DNA of 64,000 nucleotides from Gentiana macrophylla (GCA_026214975.1 JAOBSW010001167.1:1-64000); one strand, 5' to 3'; positions 36,799 through 50,000 are shown, counted from the first letter of the stretch. Numbers and translations are program-made. The notes: generated from the sequence alone by a model not told the origin.

Positions 36799-38830
36799 TT
36801 AAGCTTTTGCTCTAAGACTCGCACCAACAAAGATAGTTGGATGCATCACACATAAGCTCAAAGGGTAGGTTCCATCTGGGCGATATAAGAATTGGATCGA
36901 GAGATCGTCTACTCTTAAGCTCCTCAAACGCGCGCTTGCAATTCTCATCAAAATCAAAAGTAACGTCTTCTTTGAGTAAAGTAGACAGGGGCTTGGCAAT
37001 CTTTGAAAAGTCTGGATGAACCTCCTATAGAAGCCGACATGTCCGAGAAAACCTCGGACTTCCCGAACATTCTTAGGATAACTCATCTTCTCAATAGCTT
37101 CAACCTTGGCCCTATCTACTTCTATACCTTTGGCTGACACTTAGTGGCCAAGAACTATGCCTTCATCTACCATGAAATGGCATTTTTCCCAATTGAGCAC
37201 TAAGTCCTTTTCCACACATCTAGACAACACGATCAAGATTATCGAGGCAATCATCGAAGGATTGACCAAAGACCGAGAAATCATCCATAAAAATCTCCAT
37301 GCACTTTTCAACTAGCCCGTCAAAGATTGCCATCATACACCTCTACGAAAGGTAGCAGGGGCATTGCATAGACCAAATGGCATCCGCTCAGAAGGCGAAT
37401 GTACCATAAGGGCAAGTGAAAGTGGTCTTCTCTTGGTCAACAGGATCGATGGGTATCTGGAAGTATCCTCGAATATCCATCCAGAAGCGAGAGAATGCGT
37501 GCCTCGCTAGACGCCAAGCATTTGATCAATGAATGGAAGGGAAATGATCTTTCATTGTGACCTCATTGAGTTTTCTGTAGTCAATACAGACTCTATAGCC
37601 TGTAACCAGCCTCAATGCTATCTCCTCTCCCTTCTCATTCTTCTCAATAGTAATTCCACCTTTCTTGGGAACTACTTGAGTCGGGGACACCCACTCACTA
37701 TCAAAGAATGGCGTATATGATACCCATATCTAGAAGCTTAATGATTTCCTTCTTGACTACTTCTTGCATGTGAGGTTGAGCCTTCTCCGAGGCTGTCCAA
37801 CTCGCTTTGCACCCTCCTCGCCTTGATCTTGTGCATACAGATGTCGGGAGATATCCCTCGGATATCTCCCACCTGCCATCCAAAGGCTTTTTCATTTTTG
37901 CGCAAGACGTTTAACAATTTAAGCTCCTCTATACGAGATAGCTTGGCAGAGATGATCAAAGGAAGCTCGTCACCTTCTCTTAAAAACACATACTTAAGAT
38001 GTTTAGGCAACGGCTTCAGTACCAAATCTACGGGAGGATCCTCTAGACTTGATTTAAGATCACCACTCTTCAACTCAACATCGCTGAGCTTACTTAGTGG
38101 TCCTACTGCCAAGGCTTCTTCTCTTAGCTCATCCTCAAAATCAGCTGCTAATTGATCTAGATTGACTACACCATGATTGTTTAGATTATCGATCAATCGC
38201 TCATATTCTGCTTCTACAGCCAAGACTTGCTTATCCATGAAGTCATTGAAGTCATCAGACGTCTCCTCAATGGAACAGCCGGTTGGAGAACCGGAGGGTA
38301 CTTGAATAGATTTAGAAACACTATAGCTCACCTCTTGGTCACCAACTCGGATAGTTACTTTCCCACCATCACAATCGATGAGGGCTCTAGCTGTAGATAG
38401 GAAAGGTCTTCCAAGAATCAGAGGGACGTTTTCATTTTTCTCCATATCTAAGACATACCAGTCAACCTGGAAAGGTAAACCTATCTATTTGAACTAATAC
38501 GTCCCTTAGATTCTGAAGCTTTCTTAGAAGATCTATCAATGACGCAAATTCATGGTCGTGGGTTCTAGAAGACTTTGTAAACCCATTTGCTTGCACCTGA
38601 GATAATGGCATCAAGTCGATAGATGCACCCTGTGTCACATAATGAATTTGGGAAGACTAGTCCTCCCATCCGCAATGTGAGCACAAATTTTCTGGATCGC
38701 TCCTCTTGATTGGTAAGCTTTCATAATTGACCGAGAGAACACTCCTTACAAACCGCTTGATCCATTCCGGCTAACTTCTTCTTGGAAGATACAACATCCT
38801 TGATGAACTTTGTATACTTAGGCATCTCGA
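36799..38830 (-). pseudogene. Element 2 protease and reverse transcriptase
   Basis: Minus strand. MPKYTKFIKDVVSSKKKL is near 38760-38830. The retropepsin region follows with CDTG and GASIDLMPLS in adjacent frames near 38600-38640, a one-base shift, then PLILGRPFLSTARALIDCD at 38370-38440, the protease C-terminal motif. The RT N-terminus is PLIISAKLSRIEEL...FGWQVGDIRGISPDICMHK (37830-37960). The palm follows with the FMDD region at about 37279-37300 and connection VRGFLGHVGFYRRFIQ near 37020-37080. The frame breaks at a GTAG-expanded Gln codon near 37344. Complete domain set for Athila, broken by small indels. Confidence 0.87.
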
Positions 38831-39710
38831 CCAAGACCTCGGATAATGGCAGATTTACTCGAGTATTTTTGAAGGTTTAGCACCTTCTCGTATTTTTGTC
38901 TTCAACCAATGGAATGTTGCTCTTCCTCGGTGGAAACGGAAGCTTCTTGAGATCACTCTCGAAAAGACTCTCTTTGAGGATGCGCCGATAGCTTTGTCTT
39001 CCAAATCCTTCCACCGAACCGTCTTTTGAAGCTTTGTAGTCGTGGATCAGCCACCGACTTTCTTTTCCTTTTCGGTCCTCAAGCGGATCACCACTTGAGG
39101 ATTTCCAACTTTTTCACTTCTCGGGAACAGCCACCGAGGATTTCCAACCTTTTCACCTATCGGGATCACCACCGATTACTTGCTTCATGCCAAGGGGATG
39201 ATGGGTGCTCAACTTCCTCCCGCCTTATCAATGGCGGGAGGGGCTAGTGGTTTCCCGAAAGCCAGGGGACCACTCACTGTGTGTACCGCTTCTTAAACTC
39301 ATTGTCTTGGCCTCCTCTTGTCCATAATGCATTGTTGGTACGAGGTCGAAGACATTGGTCGCCGCTCAAATCGGCCTGAGCAACATGACCGCCTTAGATT
39401 TTTTTCGGTAAATCGGGCAGATGCCCAGGGGTCTTGACTTTAGCCGCTCACCCAATTGCCCTATTTGTCTCTCAAGATTTTTATTGTCTCGCTTTGCTCC
39501 TCCAACTTGGTTTCAAATTGTTGGATTGGGAGGGTCCTTGAGAGTTCGATGATTTTGAGGAGTGGTGATTGACTGATTTGGAAATGTAGAATTAGAATTG
39601 GCGGGCCAATTCGATTGAACCTTTCTTTGTGGATTGGAAGAATTATAGCTTGGGTTACGATTATAACCAGGGTTTCTATTGAAGTTCGATTAGGATTAAA
39701 TCAAGACCGA

Positions 39711-40952
39711 TTAAACCCTTGGTTTTGGAAACTGATCGGCGAAGAATTGGTCATTGAATCTCTGATTTGTCTGGCCAGAGAAAGCATTGACTTCCGCATT
39801 CTGCCCAATCATGGGACAGAAGCGAGCCGTGTGCCCCATGCTATCACATACTTGGCATGTGATTGGATTATACTGTCCATAATCATGAACAGCATTGACT
39901 TGCTGAGCAGAGGGGGAAGAAAATTGACATTGGCCACCATATGGCGGTACCGACAAAGAAGCTTCACAAAGATGTAACTTGAGAGTTCTGTGAAGGTGAA
40001 GGAGCCTGATAACTCGGATTTGAGAAGTTTTGAGAAGCTGTCATTTGAGAGGTTGCCAATTGCTTCTGCAACATGGCAACGAGATTTTGCATAGTCACCT
40101 CTTCGACCTTGGGAGGCGGAGGAGGTGCTTGAATGGCTTGATAAGAGGGGGCATAATTGTACTTGGCAATGTCCTCGAACAGCGCCCACCCCTCATCAGG
40201 TGTTTTCTTGAGAAATGCCCCACCAGAGGAACTATTGACCATGCCCTTGGTGAGCTCGGTCAATCCGCTGAAGAAAGTATGGACTTGCCTTTGCTTTGGC
40301 AAGCCATGATGGGGACACTTTCGCAGGAGAGACTTAAACCTTTTCCACGCCTCAAAGAATGACTCATTTTCCAGCTGACGGAATGTGAAGATTTCGTTCA
40401 GACAGTGGGCTGTTTTTGAAGGAGGAAAGTATTGACTTAGAAATTCCTTCTCGAGCTCCGCCCACGTAGTGATGGATTCAGAGGGGAGAGAGTGATACCA
40501 CTCGAGTGCCTCCCCCCGTAAGGAAAATGGAAATAGTTTAAGCTTGATGGCGTCCTCACTTACACCTTGGATACGGGTAGTACCGCATAATTGCAAGAAT
40601 GTGTGTAAGTGAGTGTGGGGGGTTTTAGGATGGGAAACCATGGAAAATTGATGCATCTTTGCATCATCTCGTATAAGTCCGGGTTTAAGCTCAAGTTTGG
40701 AGCGATAATAGTAGGCATGACGATAGCCGGGTTGATGGTGACTGCACCGGGCATGGCATAGTCGGCCAACGTCCGTCTATCTTCCGCTGCCATTATTACT
40801 ATTCTTTCGATTTCTCCTGAAAGATATTGCTCAAATTCTTGATCTAGAGCGTTTCCTTCGTCGAAACGAAGTCTCCGCCTATTGGGTCGGACTATGGTCC
40901 GCTCGGGGTCAGGGGAATAGATTAGTGGTCCCTTATGACTACGAGTTTGCAT
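39711..40952 (-). pseudogene. Element 2 gag
   Basis: Start at ATG 40952 (MQTRSHKGPLIYSPDPER), the first start after the leader and matched in element 1. The capsid (Retrotrans_gag) region has KLKLFPFSLRGEALEWYHSL and ITTWAELEKEFLSQYFPP at about 40400-40560, and FEAWKRFKSLLRKCPHHGL near 40310-40370. A Pro-rich spacer follows, then the CCHC knuckle CQVCDSMGHTARFC near 39830-39875. A frameshift lies between 40656 and 40560 and another near 39960. About 400 residues in total if read through. Between 38830 and 39711 is a degraded gag-protease linker with no clear domain. Confidence 0.87.
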
Positions 40953-41773
40953 AAACCGAGCACCAACTCAAGGTGTTGAGATAGAAAGGATAGAAAGTGA
41001 CGAAAGGACAGATCAGACAGAGGGAAAGGATAACTAAACCTAGAGGAATCAAAAACTACGAAACTTAACTACGAAAAATTTAAAAACAGAAAAACAGGAA
41101 ACACTAAAAACGTGTTGAAATCTTCTGAGCCCAAAATGGAAGGGAAAAGAGTGGATTTTGACCTCGAAAACGGTGTCGGACGGCCTCCGAATTGGGGTCC
41201 TGCGCGCCAATCCGACACTCGAGCCGAAAGTTATGGCCAAAATACTATCAAGTGCTAAAACGGACCCTTTTATCCTAAAATTTGATCGTGAAAGGTGTGG
41301 AGTCAGATGATTCAACCTTAGATGTCACCGAATCAACGTGGAAACTAGAAAGGATAGAAACAAAACCCTACCTACTTAAAAGACATCAAAGCAGGGGACA
41401 GACGGGCGTTTGGAAATCCAACGCCGTCCGCAGTCGAATTTGTACAGATTGAAGAATTTTTCGGTGGGACGGGCGTCCGATAAACTAAACGCTCGTCCGA
41501 TCAAGCAAGAATCGACGGGCATCCGGTAAAACGGACGCTCATCCGATCGGGAAAAACGATTAGTAAAACAGAGTACGGTAAACAGAAAACAGGGGATAAA
41601 TTAGGAGTAAAGATTTTATATTAACTACTAGCAAAAACGCAATTAAAACGACATAAATTTGAACAAAAACAACTAAACTACTAACCACAAACAGAAATTG
41701 AAAAAAATCTAACCTAAAAACAGGAATTAAAAGCAAAATAAAAACTAGAACAAAAACTAGGCAACCGTCCGGT
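40953..41773 (-). other. Element 2 untranslated leader
   Basis: Non-coding. It contains a cluster of GACGGGCGTCC-like repeats at 41399-41548 and the satellite-homologous segment at 41187-41255 (CCGAATTGGGGTCCTGCG..., GAGCCGAAAGTTATGGCC, AAAATACTA). A poly-A-rich stretch runs towards the primer site. Confidence 0.75.
41187..41255. repeat. Satellite-homologous segment in Athila leader (element 2)
   Basis: CACTCGAGCCGAAAGTTATG followed by GCCAAAATACTA matches the satellite GAGCCGAAGGTTATGGCC and AAAATACTA. The left part corresponds to the element 1 leader (CCGAATTGGGGTCCTGCG). The CACGTCGTTGGCATCGG half of the monomer is not preserved here. Confidence 0.8.
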
Positions 41774-41791
41774 TCCCCGGCAACGGCGCCA
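41774..41791 (-). promoter_or_regulatory. Primer binding site (tRNA-Asp type), element 2
   Basis: Plus-strand TCCCCGGCAACGGCGCCA is the 3' end of plant tRNA-Asp. It is 6 bases from the 5' LTR start at 41798. Confidence 0.92.
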
Positions 41792-41797
41792 AAAACT

Positions 41798-43411
41798 TGT
41801 CCCGGATTTTATCAATACAAAACAACAAGTAATAAACCGGTTAACCTCAAGTGCAAGGATCGTAGTATAGAGGCTATGCCGGGTCGATCTTACGGGGAAC
41901 TAGACTGTTGTGAATCCTAGTTTTTGTTTAAACCAACCTATGTCACGAAGCTAAACTAAACGAAGAACTAAACTACCAAATATGCAGAAAATTAACTATT
42001 GCAGAGGATTACTCCAATGCTAGGCAAGATACGGGTAACGAACTTATTAACTAAACTAAACTAAGTGCAAAAGGTAAACTAAACTATGCAACTCAAGTTT
42101 TAAGGATTTAAATCAAGTATAACGAGCGAACAAGCAATTGATCCGCCTATCCTATCAACATTCAATTCCAATTCAGATTATTTCGTGATCTCTACTCAAG
42201 TCGTGATTCACCTAATCGAAGGCATAAACTCCTACTCTCGTGAGACAAGTTCGTTTTCTAATCTTTTATCTTTCGATGTTAAAGATTACGTCTTTCTAAC
42301 CTAGGCGTGAAATCTTTCGATTTCTAATCTAGAAAATCAATCTAATAACTTTCGTTTTGATTAGATTAAAGGTCTAAACTTTTATCATGGTGATCTAACA
42401 TTAACATGACTCTCATCAAGTTAAAACAATCATAAAAGCAAAGATCTTTCGATGTAATTGCAATACACAATAATAAACAATGATAAAAGAAACAACTTCA
42501 AGTAGAAACTCACGACTTAATCACGAACAAAGCGAATTGTTGATGGGCGGCTTCACAACGCTTGTTCAAAAGAGGATTAGCCTCTTAGCATCCTTTGAAA
42601 GCTTGAAATTGACGAATTAAAGAACATAAATCTACCTAATCTAATCTAGAAATTAAAGTGCATAAACTGGAAGAAAATAGGGTAAAAACGCAGCCTGAGC
42701 CGCCCCTAAGATATTAGGGTTCGAATTGTATGATTAGGGTTTGGGAAATCGCGCCTATTTATAGATTTTTAGGTCGGTTTCGCTGAGTCGGTGCCGTGGA
42801 CGCCCGTCCACTATCTTGGACGCTCGTCCAGCCTCTATGAACGGAGAATGAACGCTCGTTCAGAACGCGTCTGAACTCTCTGAATGTAAAATACGATTCT
42901 GGACGCCAGTTCACTTTTATGGACGCCCGTCTACTACCTTGCTTTAGTATTTTGCTCATAACTTCACTTCTAGGGCTCCAAATGAGGTGATTCAACATGC
43001 GTTGGAAAGCTATTTCAATCCTCTACAACTTTCATCAAGACAACTTTCCCTGAAAGTGCCTACAAGTGTGGACAAAATCCCCATGAAGTGCCTGGTTCCG
43101 GTTTCTTCAATGATTCTTCACTTAAACATCTTTCAACTCTTCCATATTCATGTGATCATCGTTTAAGCTCCTTACTCATCATGAAAATGTACCTAACAAC
43201 TTGATAGAAACATGCAAAATGTAACATCATACGAATAAACATAAAACACCGATAAAATCACGTAAATATCTCGATTCTGCATTTAAACACATTTAAAACT
43301 CGTTTGCTCAATAAATCTAATAAGCACTTACTTTTCTATGCAATTTATCAGATTATGGGAGAAATCGTTACGAAATATAACGGTATAAATCATATAAAAT
43401 CACCCTTAACA
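41798..43411 (-). mobile_element. Element 2 5' LTR
   Basis: 1614 bp, TGTCCCGGATTTTATC to ATCACCCTTAACA. Promoter-like block at 42755-42829 (TATA at 42755-42764, GGACGCCCGTCC at 42798-42809, GGACGCTCGTCC at 42818-42829). It is followed by TSD GTCAT and satellite. Confidence 0.94.
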
Positions 43412-43964
43412 GTCATGCACAAATCCACCGACATCCCCGAAGTACAGTCGAACCACAGAAAATCCCCGAAAAGCACACCACGTCGTTGGCATCAGAAAGG
43501 GCTTTCCAGAATGGTGAACTAAACGTGGAACAGACACGGGAGCTGAAGGTTATGGCCAAAATACTAGCACGGGTCCACCGAACCACCGTATGGGGTCATG
43601 CACAAATCCACCAACATCCCCGAGGTATAAAATCCCCGAGAAGCATACCACGTCGTTTGCATCGGAAAGGGCTTTCCAGAATGGTGAACTGCACGTGGAA
43701 CGGACACGGGAGCCGAAGGTTATGGCCAAGATACTAGCACGGGTCCACCGAACCACCGAATGGTGTCATGCACAAATCCACCGACATCCCGAGGTACCGA
43801 CGAACCACAGAAAATCCCCGAGAAGCACACCCGTTCGTTGGCATCGGAAATGTCTTTCCAAAATGGTGAACTGCATGTGGAACGGAATCGGGAGCCGAAG
43901 GTTATGGCTAAAATACTAGCACGGGTCCACCGAACCACCAAATAGGGTCATGCACGAATTCCCC

Positions 43965-44009
43965 GGGTCATGCACCAAATAGGGTCATGCACCAAATAGG
44001 GTCATGCAC
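43965..44009. repeat. 17-bp microrepeat inside a satellite monomer
   Basis: GGGTCATGCACCAAATA occurs at 43965-43981 and 43982-43998 with a partial third copy. It derives from the GGGGTCATGCACAAATCC part of the monomer. It looks like a local slippage expansion unique to this monomer. Confidence 0.8.
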
Positions 44010-47000
44010 GAGGTACCGGCGAACTGTAGAAAATCCCCAAGAATCACACCACATCGTTGGTATCGGAAAGGGCTTTCCAGAATGGTGAACTGCAGGTGGA
44101 ACGGACACGGGAGCCGAAGGTTATGTCAAAAATACTAGCACGGGTCCACCGAACCACCGAATGGGGTCATGCACAAATCCACCGACATCCCCGAGGTATA
44201 AAATCCCCGAGAACCGCACCACATCGTTGGCATTGGAAATGGCTTTCCAGATTGGTGAACGCACGTGGAACAGACACGGTAGCCGAAGGTTTTGGCCAAA
44301 ATACTAGCACGGGTCCACCGAACCACCGAATGGGGTCATGCACAAATCCACCGACATCTTCGAGGTACCGACGAACCATAGAAAATCCCCGAGAAGCATA
44401 CCAGGTCGTTGGGATCGGAAAGGGCTTTCCAGAATGGTGGACTGGACGTGGAACGGACACGGGAGCCGAAGGTTATGGCCAAAATACTAGCACGGGTCTA
44501 CCGAACCACCGAATGGGGTCTTGCACAAATACACCGACTTCCCCGAGGTACCGACGAACAACAGAAAATCCCCGAGAAGCGCACCACGTCGTTGGCATCG
44601 GAAAGGGCTTTCCAGAATGGTGAACTAAACGTGGAACAGACACGGGAGCCGAAGGTTATGGCCAAAATACTAGCACGGGTCCACCGAACCACCGAATGGG
44701 GTCATGCACAAATCCACCGACATCCCCGATGTACAAAATCCCCGAGAAGCGCACCACGTCGTTGGCATCGGAAAGGGCTTTCTAGAATGGTGAACTGCAC
44801 GTGGAACGGACACGGGAGCCGAAGGTGATGGCCAAAATACTAGCATGGGTCCACCGAATGGGGTCATGCACAAATCCACCGACATCCCCGAGGTACCGAA
44901 AAACCACAGAAAATCCCCGAGAAGCACACCACGTCGTTGGCATCGGAAAGGGCTTTCCAGAATGGTGAACTGCACGTTGAACGGACACGGAGCCAAAGGT
45001 TATGGACAAAAGACTAGCACGGGTCCACCAAACCACCGAATGGGGTCATGCACAAATCCACCGACATCCCTGAGGTAGGAAATCCCCGAGAAGCACACCA
45101 TGTCGTTGGCATCAGAAATGGCTTTCCAGAATGGTGAACTGCGCGTGGAACGGACACGGGAGCCGAAGGTTATGCCCAAAATACTAGCACGGGTCCACCG
45201 AACCACCGAATAGGGTCATGCACAAATCCACCGACATCCCCGAGGTACCAATGAAGCATAGAAAATCCCCGAGAAGCGCACCACGTCATTGGAATCGGAA
45301 AGGGCGTTCCAGAATGGTGAACTGCATGTGGAACGGACACGGGAGCCGAAGGTTATGGCCAAAATACTAGCACGGGTCCACCGAACCACCGAATGGGGTA
45401 ATGCGCAAATCCACCGACATCCCTGAGGTACCGCGAACCACAAAAAATCCCCGAGAAGCTCACCACGTCGTTGGCATCGGAAAGGGCTTTCCAGAATGGT
45501 GAACTGAACGTGGAACAGACACGGGAGCCAATGGTTATGGCCAAAATACTAGCACGGGTCCCCCGAACCACCGAATGGGGTCATGCACAAATCCACCGAC
45601 ATCCCTGAGGTAGAAAATCCCCGAGAAGCACACCACGTCGTTGGCATCGGAAAGGACTTTCCAGAATGGTGAACTGCATGTGGAACTTACACGGGAGCCG
45701 AAGGTTATGGCCAAAATACTAGCACAGGTCCACCGAACCAACGAATGGGGTCATGCACAAATCCACCGACATCCCCGAGGTACCGACGAACCACAAAAAA
45801 TCCCCGAAGCATACCACGTCGTTGGCATCAGAAAGGGCTTTCCAGAATGGTGAACTGCATGTGGAACGGACACGGGAGCCAAAGGTTATGGCCAAAATAC
45901 TAGCACGGGTCCACCGAACAACCGAATGGGGTCATGCACAAATCCACCGACATCCCCGAGGTACCGGCGAACCATAGAAAATCCCCGAGAAGCACACCAC
46001 GTCGTTGGCATCGGAAAGGTCTTTCCAGAATGGTGAACTGCAGCTGAAACGGACACGGGAGCCGAAGGTTATGGCCAAAATACAAGCACGGGTCCACCGA
46101 ATGGAGTCATGCACAAATCCACCGACATCCCCTAGGTAGAAAATCCCCGAGAAGCACACCACGTTGTTGGCATCGGAAATGGATTTCCAGAATGGTGAAC
46201 TGCACGTGGAATGGATACGGGAGCCGATGGTTATGGCCAAAATACTAGCACGGGTCCACCGAACCACCGAATGGGGTCATGCACAAATCCACCGACATGC
46301 CCGAGGTACCATGGAGCCACAGAAATCCCCGAGTAGCGCACCACGTCGTTGGCATCGGAAAGGGCTTTCCAGAATGGTGAACTGCACGTGGAACGGACGC
46401 GGGAGCCGAAGGTTATGGCCAAAATACTAGCACGGGTCCACCGAACCACTGAATGGGGTCATGCACAAATCCACCGATGTCCCCGAGGTACCGACGAACC
46501 ACAAGAAAATCCCCGAGAAGCACATCACGTTGTTGGCATCGGAAAGGGCTTTCCAGAATGGTGAACTACACGTTGAACGGACACGGGAGCCGAAGGTTAT
46601 GGCCAAAATACTAGCACGGGTCCACCGAACCACCGAATGGGGTCATGCATAAATCCACCGACATCCCCGTTGTACCGACGAAGAACAGAAAATCCCCGAG
46701 AAGCACACCACGTCGATGGCATCGGAAAGGGCTTTCCAGAATGGTGAACTGCATGTTGAATGGACACGGGAGCTGAAGGTTATGGCTAAAAAACTAGCAC
46801 GGGTCCACCGAACCTCCGAATAGGGTAATGCACAAATCCACCGACATGCCCGAGGTAGATAATCCCCGAGAAGCACACCACGTCGTTGGCATCGGAAAGG
46901 GCTTTCCAGAATGGTGAACTGCACGTGGAACGGACAAGGGAGCCGAAGGTTATGGCAAAAATACTAGCACGGGTCCACCGAACCACCGAATGGGGTCATG

Positions 47001-50000
47001 CACAAATCCACCGACATCCCTGAGGTAGAAAATCCCCGAGAAGCGCACCATGTCGTTAGCACCGGAAAGGGCTTTCCAGAATGGTGAACTGCATGTGGAA
47101 CGGACACGGGAGCCGAAGGTGATGGCCAAAATACTAGCATGGGTCCACCGAACCACCGAATGGGGTCATGCACAAATCCACCGACATACCCGAAGTACCG
47201 AAAAACCACAGAAAATCCCCGAGAAGCACACCACGTCGTTGGCATCGGAAAGGGCTTTCCAGAATGGTGAACTGCACGTGGAACGGACACGGGAGCTGAA
47301 GGTTATTGCCAAAATATTAGCATGGGTCCACCAAACCACCGAATGGGGTCATGCACAAATCCACCGACATCCCCGATGTAGAAAATCCCCGAGAAGCACA
47401 CCACGTAGTTGACATCGGAAATGGCTTTCCAGAATGGTGAACTGCACGTGGAACGGATACGGGAGCCGAAGGTTATGGCCAAAATACTAGCATGGGTCCA
47501 CCGAACCACCGAATGGGGTCATGCACAAATCCACCGACATCCCGAGGTACGGACGAACCACAGAAAATCCCTGAGAAGCACACCACATCGTTGGCATCGG
47601 AGAGGGCTTTCGAAAATGGTGAACTGCACGTGGAACGGACACGGGAGCCGAAGGTTATGGCAAAAATACTAGCATGGGTCCACCGAACCACCGAATGGGG
47701 TCATGCACAAATCCGCCGACATCCTCGAGGTAGAAAATCCCCGAAAAGCACACCACATTGTTGGCATCGGAAAGGGCTTTCCAGAATGGTGAATCGCGCG
47801 TGGAGAATGTACACGGGAGCGTAATGTTATGGCCAAAATACTAGCACGGGTCCACCAAACCACCAAATGGGGCCATGCACAAATCCACCTACATCCCCGA
47901 GGTAGAAAATCCCCGAGAAGCACACCACATCGTTGGCATCGGAATGGGCTTTCCAGAATAGCGAACTGCACGTGGAACGGACACGGGAGCCGAAGGTTAT
48001 GGCCAAATTAATAGCACGGGTCCACCGAACCACCGAATGGGGTCATGCACAAATCCACCAACATCCCCGAGGTATAGTCGAACCACAGAAAATCCCCGAG
48101 AAGCACACCACGTCGTTGGCATCGGAAAGGGCTTTCCAGAATGGTGAACTGCACGTGGAACGGACACGGGAGCAGAAGGTTATGGCCAAAATACTAGCAC
48201 GGGTCCACCGAACCATTGAATGGGGTCATGCACATATCCACCTCCATCCCCGAGGTAGAAAATCCCCAAAAAGTGCACCATGTCGTTGGCATCGGAAATG
48301 GCTTTCCAGAATGGTGAGCTGCATGTGGAACGGACACGGGAGCCGAAGGTTATGGCCAAAATACTTGCACGGGTCCACCGAACCACCGAATGGGGTAATG
48401 CACAAATCCACCGACATCCCCGAGGTACGGCCGAACCATAGAAAATCCCCGAGAAGCACACCACATCGTTGGCATCGGAAAGGGCTTTCCAGAATGGTGA
48501 ACTGCACGTGGAACAGACACGGAAGCCGAAGGTTATAGCCAAAATACTAGCACAGGTCCACCGAACCACCGAATAGGGTCATGCACAAATCCACCGACAT
48601 CCCCGAGGTAGGCACACCACATTGTTGGCATCGGAAAGGGCTTTCCAGAATGGTGAACAGCACGTGGAACAGACACGGGAGCAGAATGTTATGGCCAAAA
48701 TACTAGCACGGGTCCACCAAACCACCAAATAGGGCCATGCACAAATCGACCTACATCCCCGAGGTAGAAAATCCCCGAGAAGCGCACCACATCGTTGGCA
48801 TCGGAATGGGCTTTCCAGAATGGTGAACTGCACGTGGAACGGACTCGGGAGCCGAAGGTTATGGCCAAATTAATAGCACGGGTCCACCGAACCACCGAAT
48901 GGGGTCATGCACAAATCCACCAACATCCCCGAGGTACAGTCGAACCACAGAAAATCCCCGAGAAGCACACCACGTCGTTGGCATCGGAAAGGGCTTTCCA
49001 GAATGGTGAACTAAATGTGGAACAGACACGGGAGCTGAAGGTTATGGCCAAAATACTAGCACGGGTCCACCGAACCACCGAATGTGGTCATGCACAAATA
49101 CACCGACTTCCCCGAGGTACCGACGAACAACAGAAAATCCCCGAGAAGCACACCACGTCATTGGCATCGGAAAGGGCTTTCCAGAATGGTGAACTAAACG
49201 TGGAACAGACATGGGAGCTGAAGGTTATGGCCAAAATACTAGCACGGGTCCACCGAACCACCGAATGGGGTCATGCACAAATCCACCGACATCCCGAGGT
49301 AGAAAATCCCCGAGAAGCGCACCACGTCGTTGGCATCGGAAAGGACTTTCTAGAATGGTGAACTGCACGTGGAACGGACACGGAGCCGAAGGTGATGGCC
49401 AAAATACTAGCATGGGTCCACCGAACCACCGAATGGGGTCATGCACAAATCCACCGACATCCCCGAGGTACCGAAAAACCACAGAAAATCCCCGAGAAGC
49501 ACACCACGTCGTTGGCATCGGAAAGGGCTTTCCAGAATGGTGAACTGCACGTTGAACGGACACGGGAGCCGAAGGTTATGGCCAAAATACTAGCACGGGT
49601 CCACCAAACCACCGAATGGGGTCATGCACAAATCCACCGACATCCCCGAGGTAGAAAATCCCCGAGAAGCACACCACGTCGTTGGCATCGGAAATGGCTT
49701 TCCAGAATGGTGAACTGCACGTGGAACGGACACGGGAGCCGAAAGTTATGCCCAAAATACTAGCACGGGTCCACCGAACCACCGAATAAGGTCATGCACA
49801 AATCCACTGACATCCCCGAGGTACCGATGAAGCATAGAAAATCCCCGAGAAGCGCACCACGTCATTGGAATCGGAAAGGGCTTTCCAGAATGGTGAACTG
49901 CATGTGGAACGGACATGGGAGCCGAAGGTTATGGCCAAAATACTAGCACGGGTCCACCGAACCACCGAATGGGGTCATGCACAAATCCACCGACATCCCG

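Larger units (their letters stand above)
29896..43411 (-). mobile_element. Athila-like Ty3/gypsy element 2, near-complete, TSD GTCAT
   Basis: 13.5 kb including a nested 1.8-kb solo LTR. LTRs are 29896-31507 and 41798-43411 (1612 and 1614 bp). The TSD GTCAT is at 29891-29895 and 43412-43416. The tRNA-Asp primer site is at 41774-41791 and the PPT at 31508-31520. On the minus strand: leader, gag with CCHC knuckle, protease, RT, RNase H, integrase with visible D-D-E residues, then a long 3' noncoding region. The LTRs differ mostly at CTG/CAG sites, so insertion is recent. No envelope-like gene is recognisable. Frameshifts are present, some of them at CAG sites and possibly artefactual. Confidence 0.95.

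Noticed and set aside
41774..41791. Partial tRNA-Asp gene
   Set aside because: Only the 3'-terminal 18 bases are present, including the untemplated-type CCA, at the exact distance from the LTR expected for a primer binding site.
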